From the NCBI GenBank assembly GCA_024763135.1, contig JANTGD010000015.1:1-19515 (forward strand): 19,515 nucleotides of DNA. The letters run 5' to 3'. The notes beneath the pieces are model-generated. The model was not told where the DNA came from. It worked only from the letters and a program-made list of their open reading frames with translations, and ran no database searches. Position numbers and translations under genes: made by a program. Numbering within the stretch: the stretch's first letter is position 1; each line of letters opens with the position of its first letter. Below, piece by piece: positions 9,164 through 17,028 of the stretch. Origin of the DNA: Thiotrichales bacterium. Its GTDB lineage: Bacteria > Pseudomonadota > Gammaproteobacteria > UWMA-0217.

Positions 9164-10301
9164 ACTCAAATACATGCTCCAGGAGCTGATTGCAACACCT
9201 TCGATCAGCAGCACTCATCGCGAACTCGACATGAGCAATCGCGCTGTGATCGATTTGCTGGCGGACTGGTTAGTAGCGTTTGGCTTCGAGGTTAGGCTGC
9301 TGCCCGTACCCGGCCATTCAGGAAAATTCAATTTGCTGGGCACTCTCGGGCGTGGGGAGCGAGGCCTGATTTTAGCCGGACATACCGATACCGTACCCTG
9401 CGACACACAGGGCTGGCACTCCGACCCCTTTGTGCTTGCAGAACGCGAGCAACGCCTCTATGGACTGGGTACCGCAGATATGAAGTCGTTTCTCGCGTTG
9501 GCCCTCGAAGCGACGCGCGATCTCGATACGAGGCAATTTCGGCATCCGTTGATCCTACTCGCCACTGCGGATGAAGAAACCTCAATGAGCGGCGCACGCG
9601 CGCTGGCAGCAGATGATCTACGGCAGGCGCGTTATGCGGTCATTGGAGAGCCAACCGGGTTGCAACCCGTGTACCAGCATAAGGGAATGATGATGGAACG
9701 CATCGAATTACAAGGGCGTTCCGGCCATTCGAGTAACCCGGATCTGGGTAATAGCGCACTGGAAGGCATGCACGAACTCATGAGCGAACTGTTAGCCTAC
9801 CGCCAAGTGCTGCAACAACAGTACCACGCAAGCGCCTTTGAGATTCCTGTGCCGACCCTGAATTTGGGGCATATTCACGGCGGCGACAATCCTAATCGCA
9901 TTTGCGGGCAGTGTAGTTTGGAAATCGATCTGCGCCCCTTGCCGGGCATGTCCCTGGAGGATCTGCGCAGCACACTTTATGCGCTGGCGCGGAAAGTGGC
10001 GCAAGCCCGTGACCTCAAATTGACAGCAGAGCCCTTGTTTCCGGGCATCGATCCACTGCAGACAGACCCACAATCGCCGATTGTACAAGCTGCACGCGCG
10101 CTTTCAGGACATGCGCCCGGCTCGGTCGCGTTTGGCACTGAAGCACCGTTTCTCAACGCTGCCGGAGTCGACACCGTTATTCTCGGACCGGGGGATATCG
10201 ACCAAGCGCATCAACCCAACGAGTTTTTGGAGATGCAAAGGATTCCACCAACGGTCAAACTCATCAGGCAGCTGATCGAACGCTTTTGTCTCACACCCTG
10301 A
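9144..10301 (+). CDS. argE: Acetylornithine deacetylase (ArgE), M20 metallopeptidase family
   Basis: ArgE hydrolyses N2-acetylornithine to ornithine and acetate in the linear arginine pathway, in the cytoplasm, with a dinuclear metal centre. The chosen ATG gives 385 residues, close to E. coli ArgE (383). Visible M20 motifs include LILAGHTDTVP with H80 and D82, GLGTADMKSF with D112, TADEETSMSGA with the catalytic/ligand pair E144-E145, VIGEPTGLQP with E169, and the late metal-ligand His in DQAHQPNEF. The frame extends 13 codons further upstream to 9105, but that would bury more of the start inside the kinase gene; starting at 9144 leaves a 20-base overlap. No ribosome-binding site is evident at either. 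Related M20 enzymes such as DapE or carboxypeptidase G2 are less likely given length and the GEPTG/QHKG region. Its partner arginine genes are not in the window. Confidence 0.9.
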   Translation: MTKATPELKYMLQELIATPSISSTHRELDMSNRAVIDLLADWLVAFGFEVRLLPVPGHSGKFNLLGTLGRGERGLILAGHTDTVPCDTQGWHSDPFVLAEREQRLYGLGTADMKSFLALALEATRDLDTRQFRHPLILLATADEETSMSGARALAADDLRQARYAVIGEPTGLQPVYQHKGMMMERIELQGRSGHSSNPDLGNSALEGMHELMSELLAYRQVLQQQYHASAFEIPVPTLNLGHIHGGDNPNRICGQCSLEIDLRPLPGMSLEDLRSTLYALARKVAQARDLKLTAEPLFPGIDPLQTDPQSPIVQAARALSGHAPGSVAFGTEAPFLNAAGVDTVILGPGDIDQAHQPNEFLEMQRIPPTVKLIRQLIERFCLTP

Positions 10302-10436
10302 CACCGCAATCGCTGGCACTGAAGCCCAATCCTCCGTGCTACCTTTAATGCTACTAAACCCGGCAACAAAATAGCTCGTTTTCAGAACGTCCAGCCTGAG
10401 CGCGCAGAGATCCGCTGAATGTGGCTTTACGATCGA

Positions 10437-10463
10437 TTGTCTTAGTAATTCTCAAGGTATACT
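10437..10463 (+). promoter_or_regulatory. Candidate promoter for the rnf operon
   Basis: TATACT (10458-10463) is a strong -10-like box; TTGTCT (10437-10442) lies 15 bases upstream, slightly short for sigma-70. It falls in the 254-base gap between argE and rnfA, leaving a leader of about 85 bases before rnfA. No terminator-like hairpin with a T-run was seen after argE, so readthrough from argE is possible. Confidence 0.4.
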
Positions 10464-10555
10464 CTTACTGGCTGGACTTTAATTTGCAACTCGCGGGAAT
10501 TGCCGTATAACAACAGCCTCGCTGGCGCTACCCGAGTTTCTGGAAACCTGAATCG

Positions 10556-11137
10556 ATGACTGAGTTCGCACTGATACTCATCAGCACCATCCTCGTAAAC
10601 AACTTTGTGTTGGTTAAATTTCTCGGGCTTTGCCCGTTTATGGGCGTTTCGCGCAAGCTGGAAACCGCCATGGGGATGGGCTTGGCCACAACCTTTGTGC
10701 TAACGCTCTCGGCCGCAAGCAGTGAACTGATCGACCACTACTTGTTGGAACCTTTTGATATTACGTATTTGCGTACCATCACTTTTATCCTCGTCATCGC
10801 CGCCGTGGTGGGCTTTACCGAAATGGTGGTGCAAAAGACCAGCCCGCTACTTTACAAAGTCCTGGGCATCTATCTCCCTCTGATCACCACCAACTGTGCC
10901 GTACTCGGTGTTGCACTGCTGAATGTCCAGGAATCTCATGGTTTTCTGGGATCGGCGCTCTACGGCTTTGGCGCCGCCATTGGATTTACCCTGGTTTTGG
11001 TATTGTTTGCCGCAATCCGCGAGCGTGTGGCCGTAGCGGATGTACCGACGCCTTTCAAAGGCAATGCCATTTCACTGATTACTGCGGGTCTGATGTCACT
11101 GGCGTTTATGGGCTTTTCCGGCCTGATCCGGGGGTAA
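10556..11137 (+). CDS. rnfA: Rnf electron-transport complex subunit A
   Basis: This 193-residue integral membrane protein has the exact length usual for RnfA/RsxA and six hydrophobic segments. RnfA pairs with RnfE in the membrane; their conserved half-membrane cysteines jointly hold an iron-sulphur cluster that carries electrons across. Here C26 (in FLGLCPF) and C114 (in ITTNCAVLG) are the expected ligands. The Rnf complex couples electron flow between NADH and ferredoxin-type carriers to ion movement; in E. coli the same complex (Rsx) reduces SoxR. It is the first gene of an uninterrupted rnfABCDGE-nth run, with rnfB starting three bases after its stop. A GGAA element upstream could serve as the ribosome-binding site. 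Identification is secure; paralogous NqrE of the Na+-NQR complex is excluded by the following RnfB with its ferredoxin clusters. Confidence 0.97.
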   Translation: MTEFALILISTILVNNFVLVKFLGLCPFMGVSRKLETAMGMGLATTFVLTLSAASSELIDHYLLEPFDITYLRTITFILVIAAVVGFTEMVVQKTSPLLYKVLGIYLPLITTNCAVLGVALLNVQESHGFLGSALYGFGAAIGFTLVLVLFAAIRERVAVADVPTPFKGNAISLITAGLMSLAFMGFSGLIRG

Positions 11138-11140
11138 CAC

Positions 11141-11716
11141 ATGCTCATGGCCATACTGATTGTCAGCGTGCTCGCCGGGCTCTTCGGGCTGTTGTTGGGG
11201 TTTGCTTCGATACGCTTTAAGGTGGAAGGTGATCCCATTGTGGATCAGATCGATCAATTACTCCCGCAAACACAATGTGGGCAATGCGGTTTTCCCGGTT
11301 GCCGCCCCTATGCCGAGGCAATTGCCTCAGGCGAAGCGGACATCAATCGCTGTCCACCGGGTGGGGAAACTACGGTTCAAGCCCTGGCTGACCTGCTCGG
11401 TGTTGAGCCCAAACCGCTCGATGCCGAGGCTGGCGAACCATCCGACATACCAATGGTCGCAGTGATCCATGAAGAATATTGCATTGGCTGTACGCTGTGT
11501 ATTCAAGCCTGCCCTGTGGACGCGATCGTCGGTGCGCCCAAGCAAATGCATACCGTAATCGCCGACGAATGCACAGGCTGCAAACTCTGCGTACCGGCCT
11601 GCCCTGTCGACACGATCACCATGGAACCCATCCCTCCGACACCAGAAAACTGGACTTGGCCCTTCCCGGATAAGCCCTACATACCCATAACAGTCGAAAC
11701 CGCACATGAGCAGTGA
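11141..11716 (+). CDS. rnfB: Rnf complex iron-sulphur subunit B
   Basis: RnfB is the ferredoxin-like subunit that exchanges electrons between soluble ferredoxin and the membrane part of the complex. In 191 residues it has an N-terminal membrane anchor (about 3-22), a four-cysteine Fe-S domain with C46, C49, C54 and C71 (TQCGQCGFPGC then RCPPGG), and two classical [4Fe-4S] ferredoxin motifs: C114, C117, C120, C124 (YCIGCTLCIQACP) and C144, C147, C150, C154 (ECTGCKLCVPACP). The length is typical of proteobacterial RnfB. It begins three bases after rnfA, with a GGGGG run just upstream of the ATG; an ATG two codons later is an alternative. Its 3' end overlaps rnfC by 11 bases, suggesting translational coupling. 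Confidence 0.97.
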   Translation: MLMAILIVSVLAGLFGLLLGFASIRFKVEGDPIVDQIDQLLPQTQCGQCGFPGCRPYAEAIASGEADINRCPPGGETTVQALADLLGVEPKPLDAEAGEPSDIPMVAVIHEEYCIGCTLCIQACPVDAIVGAPKQMHTVIADECTGCKLCVPACPVDTITMEPIPPTPENWTWPFPDKPYIPITVETAHEQ

Positions 11717-13367
11717 TATTCAGGCGCCTGCATTACATCGATTCCACGGCGGGTTGCACCTCCCCGGACACAAAACGGAATCGACTCAGCAGCCGCCGCA
11801 AAACGCGCTGCTACCGCGGCACGTCGTTCTGCCACTACGGCAACACATTGGAGAAGCGGCAGAGCCCATCGTCACGGTGGGCTCGCAGGTCAAAAAAGGG
11901 CAAGTGATCGCGCAAAGCGTGGGCTACATTAGCAGCCCGGTGCACGCCTCTACCTCGGGCGCTGTGGTTGCCATCGACGATTTCCGTACGCCGCATCCCT
12001 CCGGTCTCGCAACACGCTGCATTGTAATCGAAGCAGATGGTGAAGACCGGTGGGCAGATCATCTACCTGCACCACTCGCCGATTTCACTGCCGAGGATGC
12101 CGTAACGCTGCGCGACAAGATTCGTCAGGCAGGCATCGTTGGCCTGGGGGGGGCTGCATTTCCGACAGCAATTAAACTCAACCCGCAAACAGCCGATCAG
12201 CGCGGTATTCACACGCTTATCGTCAATGGCGCGGAATGTGAGCCCTACATCACCTGCGACGACATGCTGATGCGCAGGCATGCGGAAGAAATCATTTCGG
12301 GCATCCGCATCGTCCAGCACATTCTCAATCCCCAACGCACCCTGATCGGTATCGAAGACAATAAGCCGGAAGCGATCCAGGCCATGCAGCAAGCCGTCGA
12401 CAAAGCGGATCTGCAGACAACACAAGTGATTGTAGTCCCCACCCGCTATCCCACTGGGGGTGAAAAACAGCTGATCAAAGTCCTGACCAATCTGGAAGTG
12501 CCCAGCCACGGCCTGCCCGCGGACATTGGCATTGTTTGTCAGAATGTCGGCACGCTACTGGCGATTCACAACGCAATCATCGAAGGAATACCACTGATTG
12601 AGCGCTTGGTCACCGTGACCGGAGACGCCGTTGCAGAGCCTCAAAACCGTTATGCTCGCATCGGCACGCCCTTTAGCGAATTGATCCAGGCCTGTGGCGG
12701 ATATCAAGGTAACGTAGAGCGGCTGCTCATGGGAGGCCCCATGATGGGAATTGCCGTGGTCAGCGATGAGGTCCCCATTATCAAGTCGACTAATTGCCTA
12801 CTCGCCGCCACCCCTGCAAGCATCCCGCCGCCGAGCGACCCGCTCGCCTGCATACGCTGTGGTGAGTGTGAAACGGTCTGTCCTGCTCAGCTATTGCCGC
12901 AAATGCTGTATTGGCATGCCCATGCCCAAGACTTTGAAAAAGTGCAGGACTACAATCTGTTCGATTGTATCGAATGCGGCTGCTGCGCCGTGGTTTGCCC
13001 CAGCCATATTCCGCTGGTGCACTACTATCGCTACGCGAAAACGGAAATCTGGCAGCAAGAGAAAAAACGCCAAAAGGCCGATCGGGCTCGGCGACGACAT
13101 GAATTTCATCTGGAACGGCTGGAGCGCGCCGCGCGGGAAAAAGCGCAGAAACTGGCCGCCAAAAAAGCCGCGCTGGAAAAAAAGAAACAGGCGCAGGCCA
13201 AGGCGGCTGACCACAGCAGCGAAGATCCCAAAAAGGCGGCTATTGCGGCTGCCCTGGCGCGTGCGAATGCCAAAAAGGCGGCGCGGGCCAAACAACCTCA
13301 ATCCAGTGATAGTCAGACCACGCCCGCCCAGGAAGACTCCGCCACTGAATCCACGAACGACAGTTAA
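11706..13367 (+). CDS. rnfC: Rnf complex NADH-binding subunit C
   Basis: RnfC is the peripheral subunit that handles NADH and FMN and passes electrons through two [4Fe-4S] clusters. The 553-residue protein has the N-terminal RnfC barrel-sandwich region (about 10-115), the nucleotide/FMN-binding core with GIVGLGGAAFPT (143-154) and NGAECEPYITCD (174-185), then clusters at C382, C385, C388, C392 and C421, C424, C427, C431. After about 445 the sequence becomes a charged Lys/Ala/Arg-rich, probably helical tail with repeated KKAA-type blocks and a Ser/Thr/Gln-rich end. E. coli RsxC is about 740 residues because its comparable tail is much longer, so this tail is comparatively short. The gene overlaps rnfB by 11 bases and is followed by rnfD after five bases. 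Confidence 0.97.
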   Translation: MSSDIQAPALHRFHGGLHLPGHKTESTQQPPQNALLPRHVVLPLRQHIGEAAEPIVTVGSQVKKGQVIAQSVGYISSPVHASTSGAVVAIDDFRTPHPSGLATRCIVIEADGEDRWADHLPAPLADFTAEDAVTLRDKIRQAGIVGLGGAAFPTAIKLNPQTADQRGIHTLIVNGAECEPYITCDDMLMRRHAEEIISGIRIVQHILNPQRTLIGIEDNKPEAIQAMQQAVDKADLQTTQVIVVPTRYPTGGEKQLIKVLTNLEVPSHGLPADIGIVCQNVGTLLAIHNAIIEGIPLIERLVTVTGDAVAEPQNRYARIGTPFSELIQACGGYQGNVERLLMGGPMMGIAVVSDEVPIIKSTNCLLAATPASIPPPSDPLACIRCGECETVCPAQLLPQMLYWHAHAQDFEKVQDYNLFDCIECGCCAVVCPSHIPLVHYYRYAKTEIWQQEKKRQKADRARRRHEFHLERLERAAREKAQKLAAKKAALEKKKQAQAKAADHSSEDPKKAAIAAALARANAKKAARAKQPQSSDSQTTPAQEDSATESTNDS

Positions 13368-13372
13368 ACGCA

Positions 13373-14419
13373 ATGGAATTCAAGGTTACCAGCTCGCCAC
13401 ACCTGCCCTCCAGCCAGCATACCGCTGCCATCATGCGGCGCGTAATCTATGCCTTGCTGCCTGGAACCGCGGTGGCGACTTATTTTTTTGGCTGGGGCGT
13501 ACTCATCAATATTGGACTCGCCATTGCTTTTGGTCTTACGCTCGAAGCCGGTGTACTGGCCCTGAGAAATCGTCCCTTGCGACCCACTCTGTCCGATTAC
13601 AGTACAGTGGTCACTGCCTGGCTGCTGGGGCTCGCACTGCCCCAGCTGGCCCCTTGGTGGCTGACACTGGTGGGTATGCTCTTCGCCATTGTTTTCGCCA
13701 AACAGCTCTATGGTGGGCTTGGCTACAATCCCTTCAATCCTGCCATGGTCGGTTATGTGGCATTGCTGATTTCGTTTCCCGCGCACATGACGACTTGGCT
13801 GCACCCTTCGAGCCTGATGGAAACACCACTGTCCTTTGGCCAAGCCTGGCAGGTAATTTTTTCCGGGCATCTCCCTGAGGGACTGAGCTGGGATAGCCTA
13901 TCAGCGGCTACTCCTCTGGATGCAGTCCGGACTAACCTGAGCATGCACCACGCTCTGCCAGAGATTTTTGCCAATAACCCGGGGTTTGGCGTGTTGTCCG
14001 GGGTGGGATGGGAGTGGGTGTCCGTGGCTTATGCGCTGGGGGGGCTAGGGTTGCTGGCTACTCGCACCATACCCTGGCAAACGCCGCTAGCGATGATTCT
14101 GGGACTGAGCCTACCCGCGCTGCTGTTTCACTGGTACGATCCCACACAATATGCCTCCCCAATTTTCCATCTGTTTGCTGGGGGCGCATTGCTGGGGGCG
14201 TTCTTCATTGTCACCGACCCCGTCTCGGGTGCGACAACGCCATTGGGCCGACTCATCTTTGGGGCAGGCGTCGGGATTACGACCTATGTGATCCGTACCT
14301 GGGGCGGTTACCCGGATGCTGTGGCGTTCAGCGTACTGCTGCTTAATATGAATGCGCCGCTGATCGATTACTACACCCAACCTCGCGTGTTTGGCAAAGG
14401 CAAAGGGCGCGATGCTTAA
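13373..14419 (+). CDS. rnfD: Rnf complex membrane subunit D, covalent flavoprotein
   Basis: RnfD is a polytopic inner-membrane subunit carrying covalently bound FMN and is thought to form part of the ion path. The 348-residue sequence has the family's hydrophobic pattern and signature stretches GMLFAIVFAKQLYGGLGYNP, NPFNPAMVGYVALLISFP and, near the end, a YPDAVAFSVLLLNMNAPLID segment followed by YYTQPRVFG. The FMN-accepting threonine is T180 in LSAATPLD, matching the SQATPLD site of E. coli RsxD. Attachment requires an ApbE flavin transferase, which is not encoded here. The gene starts five bases after rnfC and its last bases overlap the start of rnfG. Confidence 0.97.
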   Translation: MEFKVTSSPHLPSSQHTAAIMRRVIYALLPGTAVATYFFGWGVLINIGLAIAFGLTLEAGVLALRNRPLRPTLSDYSTVVTAWLLGLALPQLAPWWLTLVGMLFAIVFAKQLYGGLGYNPFNPAMVGYVALLISFPAHMTTWLHPSSLMETPLSFGQAWQVIFSGHLPEGLSWDSLSAATPLDAVRTNLSMHHALPEIFANNPGFGVLSGVGWEWVSVAYALGGLGLLATRTIPWQTPLAMILGLSLPALLFHWYDPTQYASPIFHLFAGGALLGAFFIVTDPVSGATTPLGRLIFGAGVGITTYVIRTWGGYPDAVAFSVLLLNMNAPLIDYYTQPRVFGKGKGRDA

Positions 14420-15035
14420 ACACATTTTCACCTCGGCTGTACTATTATGGTTGTTTGGGTTACTGGGCGCGGGTAGCGTTGCGGTCGTTTACTCGTTAAC
14501 AGAAAACCGCATCCTGGAAAACCAGGCCGCTACACGTCTGATGCGCCTACATGAGGTCCTCCCTCCCGAGCGATACGATAACGATCTGCTCAGCGACACA
14601 CTGACACTCCCAGCTGGCAGTGTGGTCAAAGACCGGCCGGTCACGGTGTATCGCGCTCGCCTAAAAGGCAGACCGGTCGCGGTAGCATTTGAAGCCACCG
14701 CCAGTGATGGTTACAGTGGCGACATCCGCTTGCTGATCGGCGTGGACTTAGACGGCAGGATTTTGGGAGTGCGCGCCTTGGAACACAAAGAAACTCCGGG
14801 CCTGGGCGACAGCATTGAAACATCCCGTAGTGATTGGATTCTGGGATTCAACGGTCGATCTTTGAATAATCCAGATCCAGCCCATTGGGCGGTAAAGAAA
14901 GACGGTGGCGTATTTGACCAATTCACAGGCGCCACGATCACCCCACGCGCCGTCGTTAAACTGATCAAACAGGTGCTGGTGTACTATGCGGGGCACCGGG
15001 AGACAATCTTTGCGCAGGAGCCACGAAATGGGTGA
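14412..15035 (+). CDS. rnfG: Rnf complex subunit G, covalent flavoprotein
   Basis: RnfG is anchored by one N-terminal membrane helix (about 8-29) and exposes an FMN-binding domain on the periplasmic side. The 207-residue length is normal. The flavinylation site is T175 in FTGATITPRAVV, the [S/T]GAT motif recognised by ApbE; ALEHKETPGLGD (122-133) is another family signature. The ATG at 14412 is preceded by an AAAGGG element about eight bases upstream and overlaps rnfD by eight bases. An in-frame start seven codons earlier exists but lacks that element and would enlarge the overlap. The gene overlaps rnfE by eight bases. Confidence 0.96.
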   Translation: MLKHIFTSAVLLWLFGLLGAGSVAVVYSLTENRILENQAATRLMRLHEVLPPERYDNDLLSDTLTLPAGSVVKDRPVTVYRARLKGRPVAVAFEATASDGYSGDIRLLIGVDLDGRILGVRALEHKETPGLGDSIETSRSDWILGFNGRSLNNPDPAHWAVKKDGGVFDQFTGATITPRAVVKLIKQVLVYYAGHRETIFAQEPRNG

Positions 15036-15726
15036 TGCCAGTACTACTGAAATTTTCAAGAACGGGCTTTGGCACAACAATGCCGGGCTGGTGCAACTGT
15101 TGGGTCTGTGTCCATTACTTGCGGTTTCCACGACTACCGTCAATGGCCTCGGGCTGGGATTGGCATCGACTGCGACGCTGATCATCAGTAATGTTATTGT
15201 TTCCCTCATCCGTAACTTAATTCGCCAAGAAGTCCGCATCCCGGTCTTTGTCCTGGTGATTGCATCCACAGTCACGGTCATCGACCTGACCCTCAACGCC
15301 TGGTTCCATGAACTGCACCATATCCTTGGAATTTTCATTCCTTTGATCGTTACCAATTGCGTCATTATCGGGCGAGCCGAATCATTTGCAGCGAAGCAAC
15401 CCGTACTTCCGGCGTTCTACGATGGACTCGCGATCGGGCTGGGGTTCACCTTGATCTTGGCGGCTCTGGGCACACTGCGCGAACTTCTCGGCCGCGGCAC
15501 AATCTTCGCGCAAGCACAGTTACTGTTTGGCGATGCCGCGCAGGCGTTGCAAGTGACCGTTTTCGATCACTATGGGGGATTCTTGCTCGCGATCCTACCC
15601 CCAGGCGCATTTATTGGCCTTGGCCTACTCATCGCCATCAAAAATATTATTGACGCGCGCGCAGCCAAACGCGCAGCACGCAAACCTGCCACAGCACCGG
15701 CCACGGAAGGCGCAACCGCACACTGA
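15028..15726 (+). CDS. rnfE: Rnf complex subunit E
   Basis: RnfE is the six-helix partner of RnfA; together they form an inverted pseudosymmetric pair around a membrane iron-sulphur cluster. Expected cluster ligands are C28 (LLGLCPLLAVS) and C111 (PLIVTNCVIIGRAES). The 232-residue length agrees with E. coli RsxE (231). The start is set by a perfect AGGAG at 15016-15020, seven bases before the ATG; a longer reading from 14986 would add 14 residues of rnfG-overlapping sequence and is rejected. The C-terminus is a short Ala/Lys/Arg-rich tail. nth begins four bases after the stop, as in E. coli. Confidence 0.97.
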   Translation: MGDASTTEIFKNGLWHNNAGLVQLLGLCPLLAVSTTTVNGLGLGLASTATLIISNVIVSLIRNLIRQEVRIPVFVLVIASTVTVIDLTLNAWFHELHHILGIFIPLIVTNCVIIGRAESFAAKQPVLPAFYDGLAIGLGFTLILAALGTLRELLGRGTIFAQAQLLFGDAAQALQVTVFDHYGGFLLAILPPGAFIGLGLLIAIKNIIDARAAKRAARKPATAPATEGATAH

Positions 15727-15729
15727 CAC

Positions 15730-16362
15730 GTGAATAAGCAAAAACGGCAGGAGATTTTTGCACGTCTCAAAGCGGCTAATCCCACCCCCACGACTGAACT
15801 CAACTACCAAACACCATTTGAGTTATTGATCGCGGTCATTTTGTCGGCCCAGGCAACCGACAAGAGCGTGAATAAGGCCACCGAACGCTTGTTCCGAGTC
15901 GCCAATACTCCCGAGAAAATTTTGGCATTGGGTGAAAACAAGCTCAAAGAACACATCAAAACCATCGGCCTATACAACAGTAAAGCAGCCAATATCATCA
16001 AAACCTGCAAAATCCTTGTGGAGCAATACCACGGACAGGTCCCCCAAAGCCGCGAAGCGCTGCAAAAGTTACCTGGGGTCGGTAGAAAAACTGCCAATGT
16101 CGTGCTTAATACCGCATTCGGGCACCCAACCATTGCCGTAGACACCCACATATTCCGCGTGGCCAACCGCACAGGACTGGCAAAAGGCAAAACCGTCCTG
16201 GAGGTAGAAAAGAAACTCGATCGGCTCGTACCCAAGGAATATAAAAAAGACGCTCACCATTGGCTCATTCTACATGGACGGTACGTTTGCACTGCCCGTA
16301 AGCCGCGCTGCGGTGCCTGTATCATCTATGATCTTTGTGAGTACTCCCATAAAACCGCTTAG
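15730..16362 (+). CDS. nth: Endonuclease III, DNA base-excision repair glycosylase
   Basis: Nth removes oxidised pyrimidines from DNA and nicks the resulting abasic site. The 210-residue protein aligns almost without gaps to E. coli Nth (211). The catalytic lysine K120 lies in LPGVGRKTANVV, the helix-hairpin-helix region, and the catalytic aspartate is D138 in AVDTHIFRV. The C-terminal [4Fe-4S] loop has C187, C194, C197 and C203, the standard spacing. It starts with GTG (15730), which gives the MNKQKRQEI terminus matching MNKAKRLEI of E. coli. No clear ribosome-binding site is seen, so translation probably depends on coupling to rnfE. Co-location with rnf is a conserved gammaproteobacterial arrangement. 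Confidence 0.98.
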   Translation: MNKQKRQEIFARLKAANPTPTTELNYQTPFELLIAVILSAQATDKSVNKATERLFRVANTPEKILALGENKLKEHIKTIGLYNSKAANIIKTCKILVEQYHGQVPQSREALQKLPGVGRKTANVVLNTAFGHPTIAVDTHIFRVANRTGLAKGKTVLEVEKKLDRLVPKEYKKDAHHWLILHGRYVCTARKPRCGACIIYDLCEYSHKTA

Positions 16363-16383
16363 TAGTAAAACCAAACCTATCGT

Positions 16384-16806
16384 ATGTTGACAACAGATCG
16401 CGAACAGATCCGCCGTTATTACTGCGACATCTATCAACGGCACTTGGCCGGCCAACCCCTTGATGCCATGGCAACCTTGGTGCTGGACGTCATACTGCTT
16501 CACCCCGAGTATCATTCGCTCCTGGCACAACCCGAACAAGCCATCCACTTGGACGCCTCCCCCGAACGAGGCACTAGCAATCCTTTTTTGCATATGGGTA
16601 TGCACTTGGCTATACGCGAACAGGTCACTACCAATCGGCCAGCGGGAATTGCCGCCATTTATCAGCGGCTCGTCAAACACCACGGCCAGTCTGAGGCAGA
16701 ACATCGTATGATGGAGTGCCTGGCTAGCGCGTTGTGGCAATCTCAACAAGACAATAAACCTCCCAACGAGCAGAGTTATCTGGACTGTCTTCAACGAGTC
16801 GGCTAG
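16384..16806 (+). CDS. DUF1841 family protein
   Basis: A 140-residue soluble, mostly helical protein of unknown function. The family signature is plain at 66-80 (NPFLHMGMHLAIREQ), followed by a RPAGIAAIYQRL segment and EAEHRMMECLASALWQ (104-119). Conserved histidines H70, H74 and H107 with E109-E111 nearby might form a metal site, but that is speculation. There is no signal peptide or membrane segment. It lies 21 bases after nth in the same direction and is probably the last gene of the rnf-nth transcript. DUF1841 proteins are found across beta- and gammaproteobacteria, and no biochemical role is known to me. Confidence 0.85.
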   Translation: MLTTDREQIRRYYCDIYQRHLAGQPLDAMATLVLDVILLHPEYHSLLAQPEQAIHLDASPERGTSNPFLHMGMHLAIREQVTTNRPAGIAAIYQRLVKHHGQSEAEHRMMECLASALWQSQQDNKPPNEQSYLDCLQRVG

Positions 16807-17028
16807 AAACTCTCTGGAAGGGACGGGAAGATCACGCTGCTTAAACGCGACTTGGTATGGACGAGCATGGAGCACCCGAGGGAATGCTCAGTGGTCAACG
16901 GGTTGCGCTCACAACGGGTCTATGCCAAGCCGTATTGACTCCGTCCTGCATCTAGTTCTTGAGTCACGCCGTATATCAGCACTCAAACGCCAACTGTGGC
17001 AACCACTACTAAAGGAGATACAATTTTA
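16807..17028 (+). promoter_or_regulatory. Upstream region of the HvfA-like gene
   Basis: These 222 bases separate DUF1841 from the peptide gene and probably hold its promoter. Seen here: a hairpin GAGCAT (16863-16868)/ATGCTC (16884-16889) with no T-run; a direct repeat of CAACGGGT at 16896-16903 and 16912-16919; TTGACT at 16935-16940; and TATATC at 16972-16977. TTGACT and TATATC are 31 bases apart, so they do not form one sigma-70 promoter, and no convincing pair was found. An alternative sigma factor or activator-dependent promoter is possible. Confidence 0.3.
17012..17018 (+). promoter_or_regulatory. Strong ribosome-binding site of the HvfA-like gene
   Basis: AAGGAGA lies ten bases before the ATG at 17029. 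It fixes the start there rather than at an upstream in-frame GTG (16996), and suggests high translation of the precursor. Confidence 0.75.

Noticed and set aside
12751..13878. Long open + frame (375 codons) spanning the end of rnfC and start of rnfD
   Set aside because: It overlaps two certain genes in another frame and its Arg/Pro/Lys-rich translation matches no family; it is a by-product of the GC- and Lys/Ala-codon-rich rnfC tail.
10556..15726. Na+-translocating NADH:quinone reductase (nqr) cluster
   Set aside because: RnfB with two ferredoxin motifs, RnfC with two [4Fe-4S] sites, the order ABCDGE and adjoining nth identify Rnf; there is no NqrF or NqrA gene.
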